Shown piece after piece: positions 1 through 9,227 of a stretch of 64,000 nt of DNA. The notes below the pieces were generated by a model. That model searched no databases and was not told the origin of the DNA. It saw only the letters and a list, made by a program, of their open reading frames with translations. The number at the start of each line of letters is the position of its first letter. The first letter of the stretch is position 1. The DNA is from Bathymodiolus brooksi (Eukaryota > Mollusca > Bivalvia > Mytilida > Modiolidae). The DNA is taken from positions 94,818,031 to 94,882,030 of the forward strand of contig OY804584.1 in assembly GCA_963680875.1 (NCBI GenBank), in the 5' to 3' direction. The translations under genes and the position numbers were made by a program.

Positions 1-239
1 TTGCGTTCAATAAAAGGTTCTTAAAAATTTATTGCTTAACTGTTCATAGTTTCTTTCTTGTTTCATTTACTTCAATGTATACAACATTGAAAATTATCAG
101 CAGAAAGTTTTTAGGAGTGAGTTTAATTTGGACATTTTTTTCACATGTTGGAGCCATTTTTTTTTAAACAGCCCATATATACTACAATGAAATAAATTTG
201 ATAATGGGGATAGTATAGTGGTGCGTGAATAGGTCAACA
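1..239. other. AT-rich intergenic or intronic DNA
   Basis: I see no gene, RNA or structured repeat here. If the GCLC exons preceding 11703 lie left of the window, this is intron. Confidence 0.4.
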
Positions 240-420
240 GATAAGAAAAGTTTGTTTGTAGATGCCAAAAGAGTTATCGGAAGTCATAAATCGAAGACGG
301 GCAGGCAATGCAATGGCCAATCGAAAAAGGAAAAAATGATAAACAGTGGTCTAATAAAAACTACACAGAAAACTGAAGATTGAGCAGCACGAATTCCACT
401 TAAAACCCGGACGGAATTCT
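240..420. repeat. Fragment of the dispersed RT-derived repeat
   Basis: This stretch shares an ordered set of short matches with the sequences at 13640-13724, 52986-53344, 58800-59140 and 60116-60206. They include a GAT(A/G)CCAAA start, TACACAGAAAACT, GATTGAGCA and TTAAAACC. The family is one I recognise as dispersed in bivalve genomes. It corresponds to the 3' part of a reverse-transcriptase element whose coding strand is the minus strand here. No frame is intact in this copy. Confidence 0.6.
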
Positions 421-1295
421 GTCGGTGACAATTTGAGTCTTTAGTTTTACATTGTATGGCAGTTCTAGGCTTTGTACCATGATCCGCCAGTCTGATTGTA
501 CAAACTATTTGAGTGCTACCAAAATCTGTCGAAAATAATTTAAAATAGTAAGAAACAGCGAATTTTCTTTATTTAACTATTCATAATACATCTGCTCAAA
601 ATCTTTCTAAAATAAATGCTATGATTAATCCGCTTGTTGTCGAATCTTTAACAGTTAATAACACTACACAAAGAAGGAATATATTATATGTATAATTTTG
701 TACCAACTAATTTTAAAGAGTGTGATTTAGATTTGAAGATTACTTAAATATAGATAGACCTAACATCATGTACACTAGGCTACACCAACGTACATGCCGA
801 TATGGCTTGTAAACATCTGTTGTATTTCTTAATATGTTCATAATAAAACTCTTTTCATATGATTTTAAGACTTATACTTTTATTTTACATACCGTATACT
901 CGTCAACTAAATCTATACTTCTAACTGTTAACAAGTAATACCACCCGCACTGTACTAGTTAAACCTTCAATGTTTGCACTGTCCAAGTTTGTGCCGTCAT
1001 TAGGTTAACGTTAGATACAAGCGTCTTTGTGATTCAAGCGCACATGTAACCACTTATGGAACAGCAGCGTCACCAAACGGGAAAAGCGGTGAATGATCCC
1101 TATTGCATGCATGTTATTATCTGAACTTGAAAATGATACCTTTGGCTTAAAATTTAAGTTAAATCAAGCTGAATTAATAAATGAAATAAAAATTAAATGT
1201 TCGAGGTTCCTAGACAAAATGAAAATCGGATGCCTCTAACCTTCAATGGCTTCATCTGATCTTAAGAGTCTATGTAAAAATGTCTGTAATACATG
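421..1295. other. AT-rich stretch without recognisable gene
   Basis: About 870 bases with no convincing coding frame, RNA gene or tandem repeat. Confidence 0.4.
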
Positions 1296-1402
1296 CAATT
1301 GACACAGGGGCTCGCAGTTATATTTTCACATCGCCAGGTATATGCTCTTTTTACATATACCTGGCGATGTGAAAATATAACTGCGAGCCCCTGTGGCAAT
1401 TG
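1296..1402. repeat. 49-bp near-perfect hairpin
   Basis: The arm 1303-1344 is the exact reverse complement of 1354-1395 (42 of 42 bases), with a 9-base spacer at 1345-1353. A palindromic CAATTG on each side extends the arms to 1296-1344 and 1354-1402 with one mismatch. Such identity implies a recent fold-back element, a palindrome-forming repair event, or a sequencing or assembly fold-back. The short frame through it is a by-product of the inversion. Confidence 0.9.
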
Positions 1403-1661
1403 AGGCCAATGAGGCTCAGGGAGCTCGACACAAAATTTAACAATGATTGAAATTCTGAATGACAATTGGCGTCAACACAGTATTTTCTTAAATCAATTTG
1501 GATTGCTCATTCATAGATGTAATTCTATTGACTAACCTTATATTTCTAGCTTCTAAACTCGAGGTTGTTGTATGTTCGGGACATCAAAGAAATTGTTAAA
1601 ATTGTCACAAAACATCAAAATGATTTGAATTTTGGTAGCAAATTCAAACTCCGGAAATAGC

Positions 1662-1673
1662 AATAACTTTCTA
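1662..1673. repeat. 5' target-site duplication of the LINE
   Basis: The 12-mer AATAACTTTCTA occurs here and again at 8150-8161, directly after the poly(A) tail. This is the expected footprint of target-primed reverse transcription. It places the 5' end of the inserted element at 1674. Confidence 0.8.
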
Positions 1674-1757
1674 AAAGAGTTACGTCCCTTGGTTTGTCAA
1701 GACTCACCGAGAGAACAGCTCCAGCAAAAGTTAAATTTAAAGTATTTCTTGTTCACT

Positions 1758-3044
1758 ATGGAAGACATGAGTACGCGCAGTGGTAACAAACTGACTGAAG
1801 AACAAATTGAGCAACTGATAAAACGACTCAGGGGTGTAGAACACATAGAACCCATTGTTACAATCGAAGATTCAAATGTAAACAATGAAAAAATGGCGAC
1901 GTTCGCCGAGGTAGTTAACAATCAGAGCAATAATAAAAACAATACAGACGAATCTGATAGTAAACACGGGGAACAAAATAAAGATTACGCATCTGGTGAT
2001 TCAGTAAAGCCCCTATTTTTAGTCGATCAAGACGTGTTTGGTTCCACCAAACCCGATAGAACTCACTGGCTCACCAACGTAGAGATATATAAAGCGGTAG
2101 GCTCCAAAGTCCCAGCCGAATGCATAAAGGGGATACAGCGTATTAGAGATATGTGGAGGATTTATATGGACAATACAGAGGATAGAATTACTCTAATTGT
2201 GGAAGGTTTAAATCTACGTGGCAGGAGGGTACCCCTTCACACACAAAATCCTCGGAATCCTCAAAGATTTCGACCTGATACCATCCGCATTAAAGTCAAA
2301 AATATCCCTCTTTCCGCTGATGACGGCCAAATTCACCGTACTTTGACTCTAGAAGGCTGCAATATTGAAGGTATCTTTAGGGAAAAACTTAGAGTGGATG
2401 GGAGATTAACTAACTGTGATACAGGTGACAGACTAGTCATCAGTAAACCACTCCCACACCCACTTCCAAGGAGTCTTCAAATAGGCAAGTACTGGGGGAG
2501 GATATTCCATCCTGGTCAAGTAGAAACCGACAATCAAAGCAGGGAGAATAATAAAAACTGTCACAAATGTCTCAAGCCAGGACACTTCATGTATCAGTGC
2601 ACAAGTGATTGGGTGTGTAGGTCATGCAATCAGCAAGGTCATAAAATGGTTGACTGTCCTCATGATCTTGTTTTCCCTGATCCAAACATAAGTGTACATG
2701 ATGGTGTTGAGGAGGAAAATCTGACTGAGCATGATGAGGATGATGATGCAAGTCAAGCTGAGGATTCTCAACCCCATAACAAAGCTGTACAATCAATCAC
2801 AACAGACAAGGAAGACAAAGACATAGAAGCAAAAGGAAATAAAAAAGTGAAAATCATTGAAACTGATAAATCAGAAAATAAACAAGTTAAAGCTGGTCAA
2901 AAAACTATGGACAATTTCATGAAAACTTCAAACAGGCCTAGTGCAATTCAAAGGACTCCACCAACTCCTACTGAGAAATTACATGATCAACAAGGAAGCA
3001 GTAAAGGTCGAAAGAAGTTAAAACCAAGCAACAGGAAAACTTAA
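1758..3044 (+). CDS. LINE ORF1 protein, RNA-binding, two CCHC zinc knuckles
   Basis: A 428-residue nucleic-acid chaperone-like protein expected to coat the element RNA in the ribonucleoprotein particle. I start it at the ATG at 1758 (MEDMSTRSG). The frame stays open upstream to a TTG at 1632, but that part crosses the target-site duplication and is flanking DNA. The N-terminal 90 residues are polar and probably disordered. Residues about 174-230 (from TIRIKVKNIPL) resemble an RRM-like fold. Two knuckles follow: C268-C271-H276-C281 and C287-C290-H295-C300, both CX2CX4HX4C. The acidic then lysine-rich tail is low complexity. The frame is intact. The stop at 3042-3044 is followed by 77 bases without an ATG before the middle frame. 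Confidence 0.88.
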   Translation: MEDMSTRSGNKLTEEQIEQLIKRLRGVEHIEPIVTIEDSNVNNEKMATFAEVVNNQSNNKNNTDESDSKHGEQNKDYASGDSVKPLFLVDQDVFGSTKPDRTHWLTNVEIYKAVGSKVPAECIKGIQRIRDMWRIYMDNTEDRITLIVEGLNLRGRRVPLHTQNPRNPQRFRPDTIRIKVKNIPLSADDGQIHRTLTLEGCNIEGIFREKLRVDGRLTNCDTGDRLVISKPLPHPLPRSLQIGKYWGRIFHPGQVETDNQSRENNKNCHKCLKPGHFMYQCTSDWVCRSCNQQGHKMVDCPHDLVFPDPNISVHDGVEEENLTEHDEDDDASQAEDSQPHNKAVQSITTDKEDKDIEAKGNKKVKIIETDKSENKQVKAGQKTMDNFMKTSNRPSAIQRTPPTPTEKLHDQQGSSKGRKKLKPSNRKT

Positions 3045-3121
3045 TCATCATTTAGTGTGCTATTTGAAATAAGTTTCTTTTTATCTTAAATTAAAATTTA
3101 AAAAAATTTACAAAACTACTA

Positions 3122-4168
3122 ATGTTATTTAAGCTCCAACAAAGAGTAAAAATGTTGTATATCATTAAAAACCTAAGTGAGGGTTATTTGATGTTTAATG
3201 AAGATATAAGAAGTAAAAAAGCATTACAACATAAGAAGTATACTATTAATAGATGTACCTTTATATTGATGTTTTTTATGATAAATCTGACTATAGATTT
3301 ATACTATTATTATGAATATCTAAACATGTATTTAGTGTGTACATATAACATGGCTCGTTACTATTTTCATATTGTTATTTTCTCAGTTTTCCTTTACAAA
3401 ACAGTATGTATTTTCTTTACAAAGCAACACATATTTATTTATCCCATACAATTACAATTCAGGTTTCCACCTAATCTATTTTTAGCCATCGTTAATACAC
3501 ATGAGATGTGTCACGCCAAATATAGCACGTGGTTATACATATATATATTCCATATAAATGTAAACAAAAGAGAAACGCTAATAAAACAAATTGGCTATAG
3601 CCAAGTGTCATATAAAATATATAGAAAAAAATACTTACCAGTGGGTAAAACATCACAGATACTTTCTTTAAGTGAATTATTTGTTTTCAAGATCACTGCA
3701 TTTAAAATATTTTCAAGCTTCATAATGTTTGTACTAATGTTACACTATGAACCAAGTTTATGGAAAGAATATTATCCACATGTTAAATATAATCCTGTCT
3801 GTATTGAGTCGCATAAATGTACTTTTAAAGGTCGGATAGTCTGTATTAAATATAGGTCGAGGCCAGTACATGAGATGTTAAAAAATATATTAGGATACAT
3901 ACACGGAAAAGTTCGCATGCTATTTACGGGTATAGAAATATGTAAAAATGATATTAAATATTGCATATTTGTAATATTATGTAGATATTGTAGATTAATT
4001 ATGTTTTTTTTCTATTTGACAAAATTAGAATTGCTATATAAAAAAAAAAAATATATGATAGTGTGTAAATATGGGATATTAATGACCCTTTTGTGGTTAA
4101 AAAAAAATAGAATTGTTACATATCAAATACAAATCTTATCTCATAAAAAATGTCTGTCAAAAATATGA
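3122..4168 (+). CDS. Unrecognised 348-residue middle ORF of the LINE
   Basis: I do not recognise this protein. It is an ATG-initiated frame of 348 codons in very AT-rich DNA between ORF1 and ORF2, where stop codons should occur about every 11-15 codons by chance. Its ATG is the first one after the ORF1 stop. Its TGA (4166-4168) overlaps an ATG of ORF2 codon 6 (4165-4167) as ATGA, a known arrangement for termination-reinitiation. The product would be basic and rich in Tyr, Phe, Ile, Lys and Cys. Hydrophobic stretches lie at about residues 45-60, 79-99, 189-208, 280-300 and 311-326, so membrane association is possible. No zinc knuckle, coiled coil or enzyme motif is visible. Alternatively it is a chance open frame in a young copy, which I consider unlikely. 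Confidence 0.6.
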   Translation: MLFKLQQRVKMLYIIKNLSEGYLMFNEDIRSKKALQHKKYTINRCTFILMFFMINLTIDLYYYYEYLNMYLVCTYNMARYYFHIVIFSVFLYKTVCIFFTKQHIFIYPIQLQFRFPPNLFLAIVNTHEMCHAKYSTWLYIYIFHINVNKRETLIKQIGYSQVSYKIYRKKYLPVGKTSQILSLSELFVFKITAFKIFSSFIMFVLMLHYEPSLWKEYYPHVKYNPVCIESHKCTFKGRIVCIKYRSRPVHEMLKNILGYIHGKVRMLFTGIEICKNDIKYCIFVILCRYCRLIMFFFYLTKLELLYKKKKYMIVCKYGILMTLLWLKKNRIVTYQIQILSHKKCLSKI

Positions 4169-7100
4169 TAAATTTATGTAGCTTAAATGTGAACGGTTTG
4201 CAAAACAGAGAGAAAAGAGGTCGAGCTATAGAATGGGTCAAGTCAATGAAATGTGATATAGCTTATTTTCAAGAAACACATTTCGATCAGAATATTGAAA
4301 ACGAAATAAATTTCAATACAGATTTTAACGTTTATGGTAGTATAGGAACATCTGCTAGTAGGGGGGTAGCAATATTTATTAATAAAGCAGTCAATTATAA
4401 GGTCATTGACAAGGTTACTGATGAAAATGGCAGAATTGTTTTATTAAATGTACAGATAGATGATGCAGTTTTTTCGTTAGTATGCATTTATGCACCAAAT
4501 AGCAAAACTTTAAGAAACATGTTTTTTAAAAAGGTAAGTAATTTCTGTAAAGAACATGGAACGGGTATTCTTGTGGTCGGGGGAGATTTTAACGAGATAA
4601 TGCAAGACATAGATCGTAGAAGTTTACGTACAGGTAATGTTTGTAAACAATCAGTAAATAGTTTAAAGTCCTTTATAAAAACTAATAAGTTAATTGATGT
4701 CTGGAGGATATATAATGAAAACAGACAACAGTTTACATGGCGTAGGAAAGACAAAACACAAGCTAGTCGGATTGATATGATTCTTTTAGGAAAAGATTTT
4801 TTATCGCTTGTTCAAAGCTGTAAAATTAAACCTGCGGTCATACAGTATACTGATCATCAAAGTGTGGTTTTAACCTTTCGGTCGGGGGTGTCTGAAAAGG
4901 GAAGAGGGTATTGGAAAATTAATAATTCTGTAATACAGGAATATGATTATAAACAGTTAATAAATAAAGTAATTGATAAATATTTAATACAGTGTCATAA
5001 TAATAAGATCGACATAAGATTATTATGGGACGCAATGAAAGTTGAAATTCGAGAAGTAACCACTATGTATTGTAAAAACAAATCAAAATTAACTAGAGAA
5101 CTTAGACATAAATTAGAAAGTGAATTAGAAAAAAAAATTATGGTAAGGGATAATCAAAGCGAGGAAAACGATAACTTAAATAAAGTTATTCATAATATTG
5201 AAATAGAACTTGTAAAAATATATGACCAAAAAGCTAAAGGGGCACAAATTAGATGTCGTGAGAAATGGGTGGAATATGGGGAAAAAAATAACTCATATTT
5301 TCTAGGTCTGGAAAAACAGAGGCAAATTAAAAAGTCAATAAACAAATTAATAGATGAAAACAATGAAATATTAACTGACCAGATGCACATTCTTAGTACT
5401 ATTAAATCATATTATGAAAAATTGTATACTACAAAATATCCTGATGAAAATCTAACCAGTAATTATATTTTTGATACAAAATTAGAAAACAGGCTTCAGG
5501 ATCAGGATCAATCAATTTGTGATGGAAAGGTAACTGAAGAAGAGTGTTCTAATGCAATAAATAATATGAAATCAAATAAAGCCCCAGGTTTGGATGGACT
5601 AACGGTAGAATTTTATAGAGAATTTTGGGGAAAAGTCAAATTTTTTTTAATTGATGTTCTAAATAAAAGCTATGATGAAAAGCTACTGAGTTTTTCTCAG
5701 CGGACTAGTGTTTTATCTTTATTGTTTAAAAAGGGGGATCCCTTAGTTCTAGATAATTATAGACCTATTTCTCTTTTAAATGTTGATTTAAAACTTCTTT
5801 CTTATGTTCTAGCACAGCGTTTAAAAAAAGTTTTAGAAAAAATTGTAAATAATGACCAAACTGGATATATTAAAAACAGGTTCATTGGCTTCAATCATAG
5901 ACAAATACAAGACATTATTGATTTTGCTGAATCTTATAATGTTGAAGGGGCAATAGTCTTTGTTGATTTTAAAAAAGCGTTTGACTCACTTGAATGGACA
6001 TTTATCTTGACAACTTTAAAACATTTTGGGTTTAATGAATCGTTTATAATTTGGGTTAAAACTTTATACAGTAATATTCAAACTTGTGTAATGAACAATG
6101 GCTGGATATCAGAGATTTTCAAAAACTCGCGCGGAATACGTCAAGGTTGTCCTTTATCTGCTTTGCTATTTGTTTTATCAGTTGAAATCATGGCTCTTCG
6201 AATAAGAAATAATAAGGATATCAAAGGTTTTCAGATAAAAATAGATGAACAAACACATAGTATAAAAATTTCGCAATTAGCAGATGACACAACACTATAT
6301 TTTAACTCTAAAAACGATATATCCGTTGCTATGAACGAAATTGAAATTTTTGGTAATTTTTCAGGTTTATTGATAAATAGAAATAAGACAGAGGGGTTGT
6401 GGATTGGGAAACTAAAACACAGTAAAGATAAGGTAGAAAATATTAAATGGACAAACAAACCAATAAAGACCTTAGGTATTTATTATGGTCATGATTACAT
6501 AGAATGTGAAAAACTTAATTGGGAAAAAAAAATTGAAAAAATGAATAGCTTATTTTTGTCATGGTCAAAGCGAAATCTCTCAATATTGGGTAAAGTACTA
6601 ATCATTAAAGCTTTGATTATACCTATTTTTACTTTTATTGTTAGTTCCTGTGTTATTCCAGAAAAATACAAAAAAGAGATAGAGAGTAAGTGTTTTAAAT
6701 TTATATGGAATGGGAAACCAGATAAGGTAAAAAGAAATACATTGATAGGAGATTTTGAGAAGGGTGGACTGAAAATGATAGATATAGAAAGTTATTTTAT
6801 ATCTTTGAAGGCATCATGGGTAAGTAGATTAGCTGACTCAAAATTTTCGAATTGGAAATTGATACCACTAAAATATTTAAATGTATTTGGGAAAATATGG
6901 CTTATTTTTAAAATGAACATAGATGTGAAAAAACATAAACAGTTTCTAAATAATATCCCCGAATTTTACAAAAATGTTTTGACCAGTTGGATAAAAACAG
7001 GTGGTGGTCAATTAAGTTCACCATTGACATTCAGTAATGTAAGAAAGCAAATTTTATGGGGAAATAGATTTATTACATTTGAAAAAAAATATTTATTTTT

Positions 7101-7956
7101 TAAAGAATGGATTAATAGTGGAATATTTTTTGTTAATGATATAATAGATAATAATGGTAAAATTACGCAAGAATTTATTCTTCACAAGTTAAAAAATAAA
7201 TCTAATTGGATATCTGAATTTAGTATTCTCAAAAAAGCTTTCCCAAAGAATTGGATAGACATTTTAAAAACAGAAAGCTCTGTTAAAAGCATTGTAAATA
7301 TCAAAAAAGATTATTTCATCTGGAACAATCAGTTTATTAATTTATCTACATTGTCTAATAAGTTATTATATAATAAACTGGTGAATGTTAAATTTTCAAA
7401 CCCTATTGGTACACATTATTGGATTAATTATTTAGTGTTGTCTGAAAAACCAAATACAAGTAGTCTATATTTTTTCATTTTCAAATTTCTTGACGAAAAC
7501 AAACTTAAAATGTTCAGATGGAAACTTTTTCATTTTATTATACCAAATAAAGTTTTACTTTCCAAATGGAAAATTGTTGGGAATAGTTTATGTAATTTCT
7601 GTAAATTAGATGAAGATTACTCTCATTATTTTATTACTTGTACCTTTCTAAAAGAGTTTTGGACAACATTTCAGAATTTAATGAAGGGTTTGGGTATCGA
7701 AAACAAAATTACTTTGAATCATATAGTACTTGGATACAAGATAGATGATAAAAACTATCTTGCATTAAATTTTTTGATAACAGTTGTAGGGTTTTCCATC
7801 TACAAATCGTACTATATATCTGAACAGAAAACAAAGTATATTGATGTTTATAGAATATTTGCCAATGAATATATTAAAAGAATAAATGAAAATAAAACAC
7901 TTCAAAAGTGTTCTTTTTTAATGAAAGTAAAAAATTATATAATAAATGCAAAATAA
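4150..7956 (+). CDS. LINE ORF2 protein: APE endonuclease and reverse transcriptase
   Basis: This 1268-residue enzyme nicks target DNA and copies element RNA by target-primed reverse transcription. The endonuclease (about 8-240) shows LNVNG (N13/N15), QET (E42), GGDFNE (D146, N148), SRIDM (D209) and TDHQS (D235, H236). The reverse transcriptase follows: NKAPGLDG (around 477), NYRPISLLN, FVDFKKAFDSLEW (D606), RGIRQGCPLSALLF and LADDTTLYF (D712, D713). A CX2CX7HX4C motif (C1148, C1151, H1159, C1164) lies near the C-terminus, as in L1-group ORF2. All catalytic residues I can identify are present. Translation may start at 4150 or at Met6 (4165), which overlaps the stop of the preceding frame. The frame and length are those of a complete element. 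Confidence 0.95.
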   Translation: MSVKNMINLCSLNVNGLQNREKRGRAIEWVKSMKCDIAYFQETHFDQNIENEINFNTDFNVYGSIGTSASRGVAIFINKAVNYKVIDKVTDENGRIVLLNVQIDDAVFSLVCIYAPNSKTLRNMFFKKVSNFCKEHGTGILVVGGDFNEIMQDIDRRSLRTGNVCKQSVNSLKSFIKTNKLIDVWRIYNENRQQFTWRRKDKTQASRIDMILLGKDFLSLVQSCKIKPAVIQYTDHQSVVLTFRSGVSEKGRGYWKINNSVIQEYDYKQLINKVIDKYLIQCHNNKIDIRLLWDAMKVEIREVTTMYCKNKSKLTRELRHKLESELEKKIMVRDNQSEENDNLNKVIHNIEIELVKIYDQKAKGAQIRCREKWVEYGEKNNSYFLGLEKQRQIKKSINKLIDENNEILTDQMHILSTIKSYYEKLYTTKYPDENLTSNYIFDTKLENRLQDQDQSICDGKVTEEECSNAINNMKSNKAPGLDGLTVEFYREFWGKVKFFLIDVLNKSYDEKLLSFSQRTSVLSLLFKKGDPLVLDNYRPISLLNVDLKLLSYVLAQRLKKVLEKIVNNDQTGYIKNRFIGFNHRQIQDIIDFAESYNVEGAIVFVDFKKAFDSLEWTFILTTLKHFGFNESFIIWVKTLYSNIQTCVMNNGWISEIFKNSRGIRQGCPLSALLFVLSVEIMALRIRNNKDIKGFQIKIDEQTHSIKISQLADDTTLYFNSKNDISVAMNEIEIFGNFSGLLINRNKTEGLWIGKLKHSKDKVENIKWTNKPIKTLGIYYGHDYIECEKLNWEKKIEKMNSLFLSWSKRNLSILGKVLIIKALIIPIFTFIVSSCVIPEKYKKEIESKCFKFIWNGKPDKVKRNTLIGDFEKGGLKMIDIESYFISLKASWVSRLADSKFSNWKLIPLKYLNVFGKIWLIFKMNIDVKKHKQFLNNIPEFYKNVLTSWIKTGGGQLSSPLTFSNVRKQILWGNRFITFEKKYLFFKEWINSGIFFVNDIIDNNGKITQEFILHKLKNKSNWISEFSILKKAFPKNWIDILKTESSVKSIVNIKKDYFIWNNQFINLSTLSNKLLYNKLVNVKFSNPIGTHYWINYLVLSEKPNTSSLYFFIFKFLDENKLKMFRWKLFHFIIPNKVLLSKWKIVGNSLCNFCKLDEDYSHYFITCTFLKEFWTTFQNLMKGLGIENKITLNHIVLGYKIDDKNYLALNFLITVVGFSIYKSYYISEQKTKYIDVYRIFANEYIKRINENKTLQKCSFLMKVKNYIINAK

Positions 7957-8149
7957 ATAAATGTTTTCAAAGGTATAAAATAGAAATTGTATTTAGGTTG
8001 TATATATATTTCATGTAATTCTGATTATAGCCCTGGATAATCAGAACAAGATGTAACAGGGAAACACCAAAAGGAGCTTGGACTTTTGGCGTGTTAATTG
8101 TAGCAAGCATTTGAATAAAATATATTACGTTGTTAAAAAAAAAAAAAAA
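7957..8149 (+). other. LINE 3' UTR, AATAAA and poly(A) tail
   Basis: A short AT-rich 3' UTR with AATAAA at 8114-8119, 16 bases before a run of A from 8135. The second target-site duplication starts at 8150. Confidence 0.85.
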
Positions 8150-8161
8150 AATAACTTTCTA
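8150..8161. repeat. 3' target-site duplication of the LINE
   Basis: Exact second copy of AATAACTTTCTA (compare 1662-1673). Its left edge is ambiguous by one or two bases because it abuts the poly(A). Confidence 0.8.
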
Positions 8162-8265
8162 TTATCGAATCGTTGACGGACACACTGAATTTCCGCATTG
8201 TAGGAAAAGTACTTCTAATTTTTGGATATGATAATTTTATTGCAAGTAATTAAATCTTGGAGATA

Positions 8266-8757
8266 CAGACAATGAACAAAAGTATTCACACGCTTCCAAT
8301 TTACCCTATATATTTCATATAAAACTACAGTTTTTCAAAATATTATCTTGAAATCAATTCACGTCCGATTTTAATCATTATTTCATCAAGGAAAGCAGAA
8401 AGATATGTAGTTTATAGTAGTAATTTTGAAATAACTTTTGAAGCATGTTTTTCAAATCGCCATGATTTAAACACAAACTTAAATATTTTTTCTACAAAGG
8501 TACTATCTATTAAAGCATTGTATTTCGAAAGAAATTAATTCAGTTGTGTATTTAGCTTGTATATTCTCAAAATGTTTATCATAGAAAATTATTTTGAAAT
8601 TATACAGTAAAACTACATACAATTCTGTTTTTATTGATATAAAAATTATCGAAATCGGGTGTGAATTGACTTCAGGAAAAGCTTCTGAAAAATTGTAGTT
8701 TTATATGAAATATATAGGGAAAATTGGAAGCATGCGAATACTTTTGTCCATTGTCTG
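8266..8757. mobile_element. Tc1/mariner-type MITE
   Basis: A 492-bp element with long imperfect terminal inverted repeats of about 75-100 bp. It begins CAGACAATG(A)ACAAAAGTA and ends with the inverse, and is flanked by TA at 8264-8265 and 8758-8759. The ACAAAAGTATT core and TA duplication are typical of Tc1-like elements. There is no transposase frame, so it is non-autonomous. The arms differ at several positions, so the insertion is not very recent. Confidence 0.8.
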
Positions 8758-8977
8758 TACATTTGTATATATTACCTTATACATCACGTTCTACTAAGTT
8801 CAGTGGAAAGATTAACGATCAAGAGGCCACATTTGTCTTTGTCTTTGTCACCGATTCGATCCTCGTACATGGCGTTTTAAAAAAAATTATTATGTTTTTT
8901 TTATTGCTATTGATATACAACTATAGCCAGTTGTATCATCTTAACGCAAAAATGTTGCTAAATAGCAACACAACTTA

Positions 8978-9055
8978 GTCACATTTTTACTGATGAACCT
9001 GGAAATGCAAAAAGTCGTCACATTTTTACTGATGAACCTGGAAATGCAAAAAGTC
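8978..9055. repeat. 39-bp tandem duplication
   Basis: Two adjacent copies of a 39-bp unit starting GTCACATTTTTACTGATG (8978 and 9017). A small local duplication with no sign of coding content. Confidence 0.85.
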
Positions 9056-9227
9056 CCTATCAACCATGCATTTTTGGAATCAGGAGATCAACTACTATCA
9101 AATTCAAAGTCATGTCTAGGGAATACCTTCCAATTTGAACAATTCACTTTTTAATTAAGATCCTTTCCCTTTTCCAGTGATATACCTTAATGATTTATCT
9201 TTATATTAAAATACGGTTGTCTGACAA

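Larger units (their letters stand above)
1674..8149 (+). mobile_element. L1/Tx1-type LINE, apparently full-length, three open frames
   Basis: A 6.5-kb non-LTR retrotransposon bounded by 12-bp target-site duplications (1662-1673 and 8150-8161) and ending in about 16 A residues. Order: a short 5' leader (84 bases to the first ATG of ORF1), ORF1 (1758-3044), a middle frame (3122-4168), ORF2 (4150-7956), and a 3' UTR with AATAAA at 8114-8119. All three frames are uninterrupted, so the insertion is young and may be active. The APE-type endonuclease, the AFDSLEW and ADD motifs of the reverse transcriptase and the C-terminal CCHC motif fit the L1/Tx1 group. The leader is short, so a minor 5' truncation cannot be excluded. 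It lies in the same orientation as GCLC, probably within an intron. Confidence 0.92.

Noticed and set aside
240..350. MPKELSEVINRRR followed by MANRKRKK, faintly like the EANMRKRRKEA region of GCLC
   Set aside because: It belongs to the dispersed repeat seen at several other sites and ends in a stop. It cannot be joined in phase to the exon at 11703.
1262..1465. 67-codon minus-strand frame
   Set aside because: It runs through both arms of the hairpin at 1296-1402 and encodes a mirror of itself.
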